Shown here in pieces: positions 14,907-16,264 of a DNA stretch of 16,264 bases. The stretch is from an uncultured Chitinophagales bacterium (lineage in GTDB: Bacteria > Bacteroidota > Bacteroidia > Chitinophagales > Chitinophagaceae), in NCBI GenBank assembly GCA_946886475.1, contig CAMPIQ010000080.1, positions 1 through 16,264 on the forward strand, given 5' to 3'. Below the pieces are notes generated by a model. That model made no database searches. It saw only the letters and a list, made by a program, of their open reading frames with translations, and was not told the DNA's origin. The number at the start of each line of letters is the position of its first letter. The first letter of the stretch is position 1. The position numbers and the translations under genes were made by a program.

Positions 14907-16166
14907 ATGATTATCTTTAAAAAACACTCCAGACTCATGACCAAAATCCTGCTGTTCTCCGGGCTTATTGCCATTCTTAGCTGGCAAATGCCATTTCATA
15001 AAAACCTGTTCACTTCCTTTACAGGCCCTTTGCCTGCAAAAGAGATCAGAACCGGTGCAGATCAAACTGAAAAATATCTACCTCTTTTGAAAGGAAAACG
15101 GGTAGCCATTCTGGGAAACCAGACCTCTATAATCGGCAACACCCATCTTGTGGATTCCTTACAATCCTTAGGCATCCATATCGTAAAAGTATTCGGACCG
15201 GAACATGGATTTCGCGGCCAGGCCAGCGCAGGTGTTCAGGTAAAGGATGAAATAGATAAAAAAACAGGCATCCCTGTTATCTCTTTATACGGCCCTAAAA
15301 GAAAACCTTCAAAAAAAGACCTGTCTGATGTGGATCTCATGATCTATGATGTGCAGGATGTTGGCTGCCGTTTTTATACAAATATCAATGCGCTGGCGGA
15401 ATTAATGGAAGCATGCTATGAAAATGGAAAAGAACTATTGATACTTGACCGTCCCAATCCCAATGGATATTTTGTTGATGGACCTGTGCTTGACATGAAA
15501 CTGGAATCAGGCATTGGAAGATTCCCAATACCTATAACACATGGAATGACCATTGGAGAGTTTGCGCTCATGATCAATGGTGAAGGATGGCTGAATGATA
15601 AAGTAAAATGCCAGCTCAGCATCATTAAGGTTGCCAATTATGATCATGATATGCCATATGAACTTCCTGTAAAGCCATCTCCCAATCTTAATACCCAGCA
15701 ATCCATTTTACTGTATCCTACCACCTGCATATTTGAGGGTACAATTCTAAATCATGGGAGGGGGACCTATTTCCCATTTACAGTTTTAGGCGCACCGGCA
15801 TTAAAAGGAAAATATGATTTTTCATTTACTCCCACTGGCATTCCGGGCATGTCTGAAACGCCATTGTATATGAATGAAGTGTGTTATGGTCTTGACCTGA
15901 GAAACTACGATACTGAAATTTTAAGAAGAGAGAAAAGGATCAACCTGCAATGGCTTAAAGAATTATACAAAGCTTACCCCGATAAAGAAAAATTCTTTGA
16001 TCATACACAAAGCAAAGAGATCGGAAATGTGGATTTCCGCACCGGTGATTCGAGGTTGAAACAACAGGTAATTGATGATGTGCCGGACGAAGAGATCAGA
16101 AAAAGCTGGGAGCCTGCGCTGGGAAATTATAAAGAAATGAGAAAAAAATATTTATTGTACCCGTAG
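14907..16166 (+). CDS. namZ: NamZ-type exo-beta-N-acetylmuramidase (DUF1343)
   Basis: A 419-residue exported protein of the DUF1343/NamZ (GH171) family, whose characterised members release terminal MurNAc from peptidoglycan fragments. The family signatures are visible: VFGPEHGFRGQASAG (95-109, with conserved Glu99), 'DVQDVGCRFYTNI', DRPNPNG (181-187), 'PITHGMTIGEFALMINGE', 'KPSPNLNT' and NHGRGTYFPFTVLGAP (282-297). The N-terminus is a signal peptide or anchor (TKILLFSGLIAILSW). Met11 at 14937 is an alternative start with a more compact n-region; 14907 is kept because GGCAGGGG lies directly before it. The length is usual for the family. It is 98 nt downstream of the peptidase gene on the same strand. 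Cell-wall turnover or MurNAc salvage is the likely role, thematically linked to the SEDS-PBP synthase upstream. Confidence 0.94.
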   Translation: MIIFKKHSRLMTKILLFSGLIAILSWQMPFHKNLFTSFTGPLPAKEIRTGADQTEKYLPLLKGKRVAILGNQTSIIGNTHLVDSLQSLGIHIVKVFGPEHGFRGQASAGVQVKDEIDKKTGIPVISLYGPKRKPSKKDLSDVDLMIYDVQDVGCRFYTNINALAELMEACYENGKELLILDRPNPNGYFVDGPVLDMKLESGIGRFPIPITHGMTIGEFALMINGEGWLNDKVKCQLSIIKVANYDHDMPYELPVKPSPNLNTQQSILLYPTTCIFEGTILNHGRGTYFPFTVLGAPALKGKYDFSFTPTGIPGMSETPLYMNEVCYGLDLRNYDTEILRREKRINLQWLKELYKAYPDKEKFFDHTQSKEIGNVDFRTGDSRLKQQVIDDVPDEEIRKSWEPALGNYKEMRKKYLLYP

Positions 16167-16187
16167 AAGTTTTTGCCCTGCAGGTTT

Positions 16188-16230
16188 GCTTCGCCCGCAA
16201 TAACAACGCACCGTTATTGCAAGCGGAAGC
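16188..16230. repeat. Long inverted repeat (hairpin) after the muramidase gene
   Basis: A perfect 8-bp inverted repeat GCAATAAC / GTTATTGC (16197-16204 / 16213-16220) encloses an 8-nt loop. It is extended outward by GCTTC / GAAGC (16188-16192 / 16226-16230) across a small internal loop. It begins 21 nt after the stop codon. The following bases (GTTAAAAAATATAATATTAT) are A-rich rather than T-rich, so it is not a textbook intrinsic terminator for the + strand. It may stabilise the mRNA end, act as a weak terminator, or be a copy of a dispersed intergenic palindrome. Confidence 0.5.
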
Positions 16231-16264
16231 GTTAAAAAATATAATATTATAAAACTACCAGCGA

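Overview
The window looks like a chromosomal segment of a Bacteroidota bacterium, most likely from the Chitinophagaceae. The signs are an outer-membrane beta-barrel receptor of the OMP_b-brl type with a typical 'YRFG' end, signal peptides ending in 'AQ', a DUF1343/NamZ protein, moderately AT-rich codon use, and mostly no strong Shine-Dalgarno sequences. I saw no rRNA, tRNA, insertion sequence, integrase, CRISPR array or phage gene.

Layout. Positions 2-697 hold the C-terminal end of an outer-membrane barrel protein. Positions 731-1859 hold three small uncharacterised genes, one on the + strand (weak) and two on the - strand. Positions 1860-2597 are a gene-free stretch. Positions 2598-13620 then hold a tight + strand array: a degenerate-FHA protein, a 29-codon single-helix ORF, a membrane PP2C-type Ser/Thr phosphatase, a 1359-residue fusion of a RodA/FtsW-type SEDS glycosyltransferase with a penicillin-binding transpeptidase, a canonical FHA protein, two tandem membrane Ser/Thr kinases and a small acidic protein. 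A P1-family (DmpA-like) peptidase and a NamZ-type exo-muramidase follow on the same strand. The window ends in a perfect-stem inverted repeat.

The central point is the array. Its gene content and order closely match the actinobacterial fhaA-fhaB-pstP-rodA-pbpA-pknA-pknB operon, which couples Ser/Thr phosphorylation to cell-wall synthesis. Here it sits in a Gram-negative Bacteroidota, with rodA and pbpA fused into one polypeptide. The kinases carry no PASTA domains; the second ends in an SH3-like and Sel1-like region and the first in a low-complexity tail. Overlaps or gaps of 1-14 nt between several genes support co-transcription.

Proposed working model (inference): the two kinases sense envelope state through their C-terminal exported segments and phosphorylate cytoplasmic targets. 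The canonical FHA protein reads phosphothreonine, the PP2C phosphatase reverses it, and the output is control of the SEDS-PBP peptidoglycan synthase. The downstream muramidase and peptidase may add cell-wall turnover or recycling, but their link to the array is only by position.
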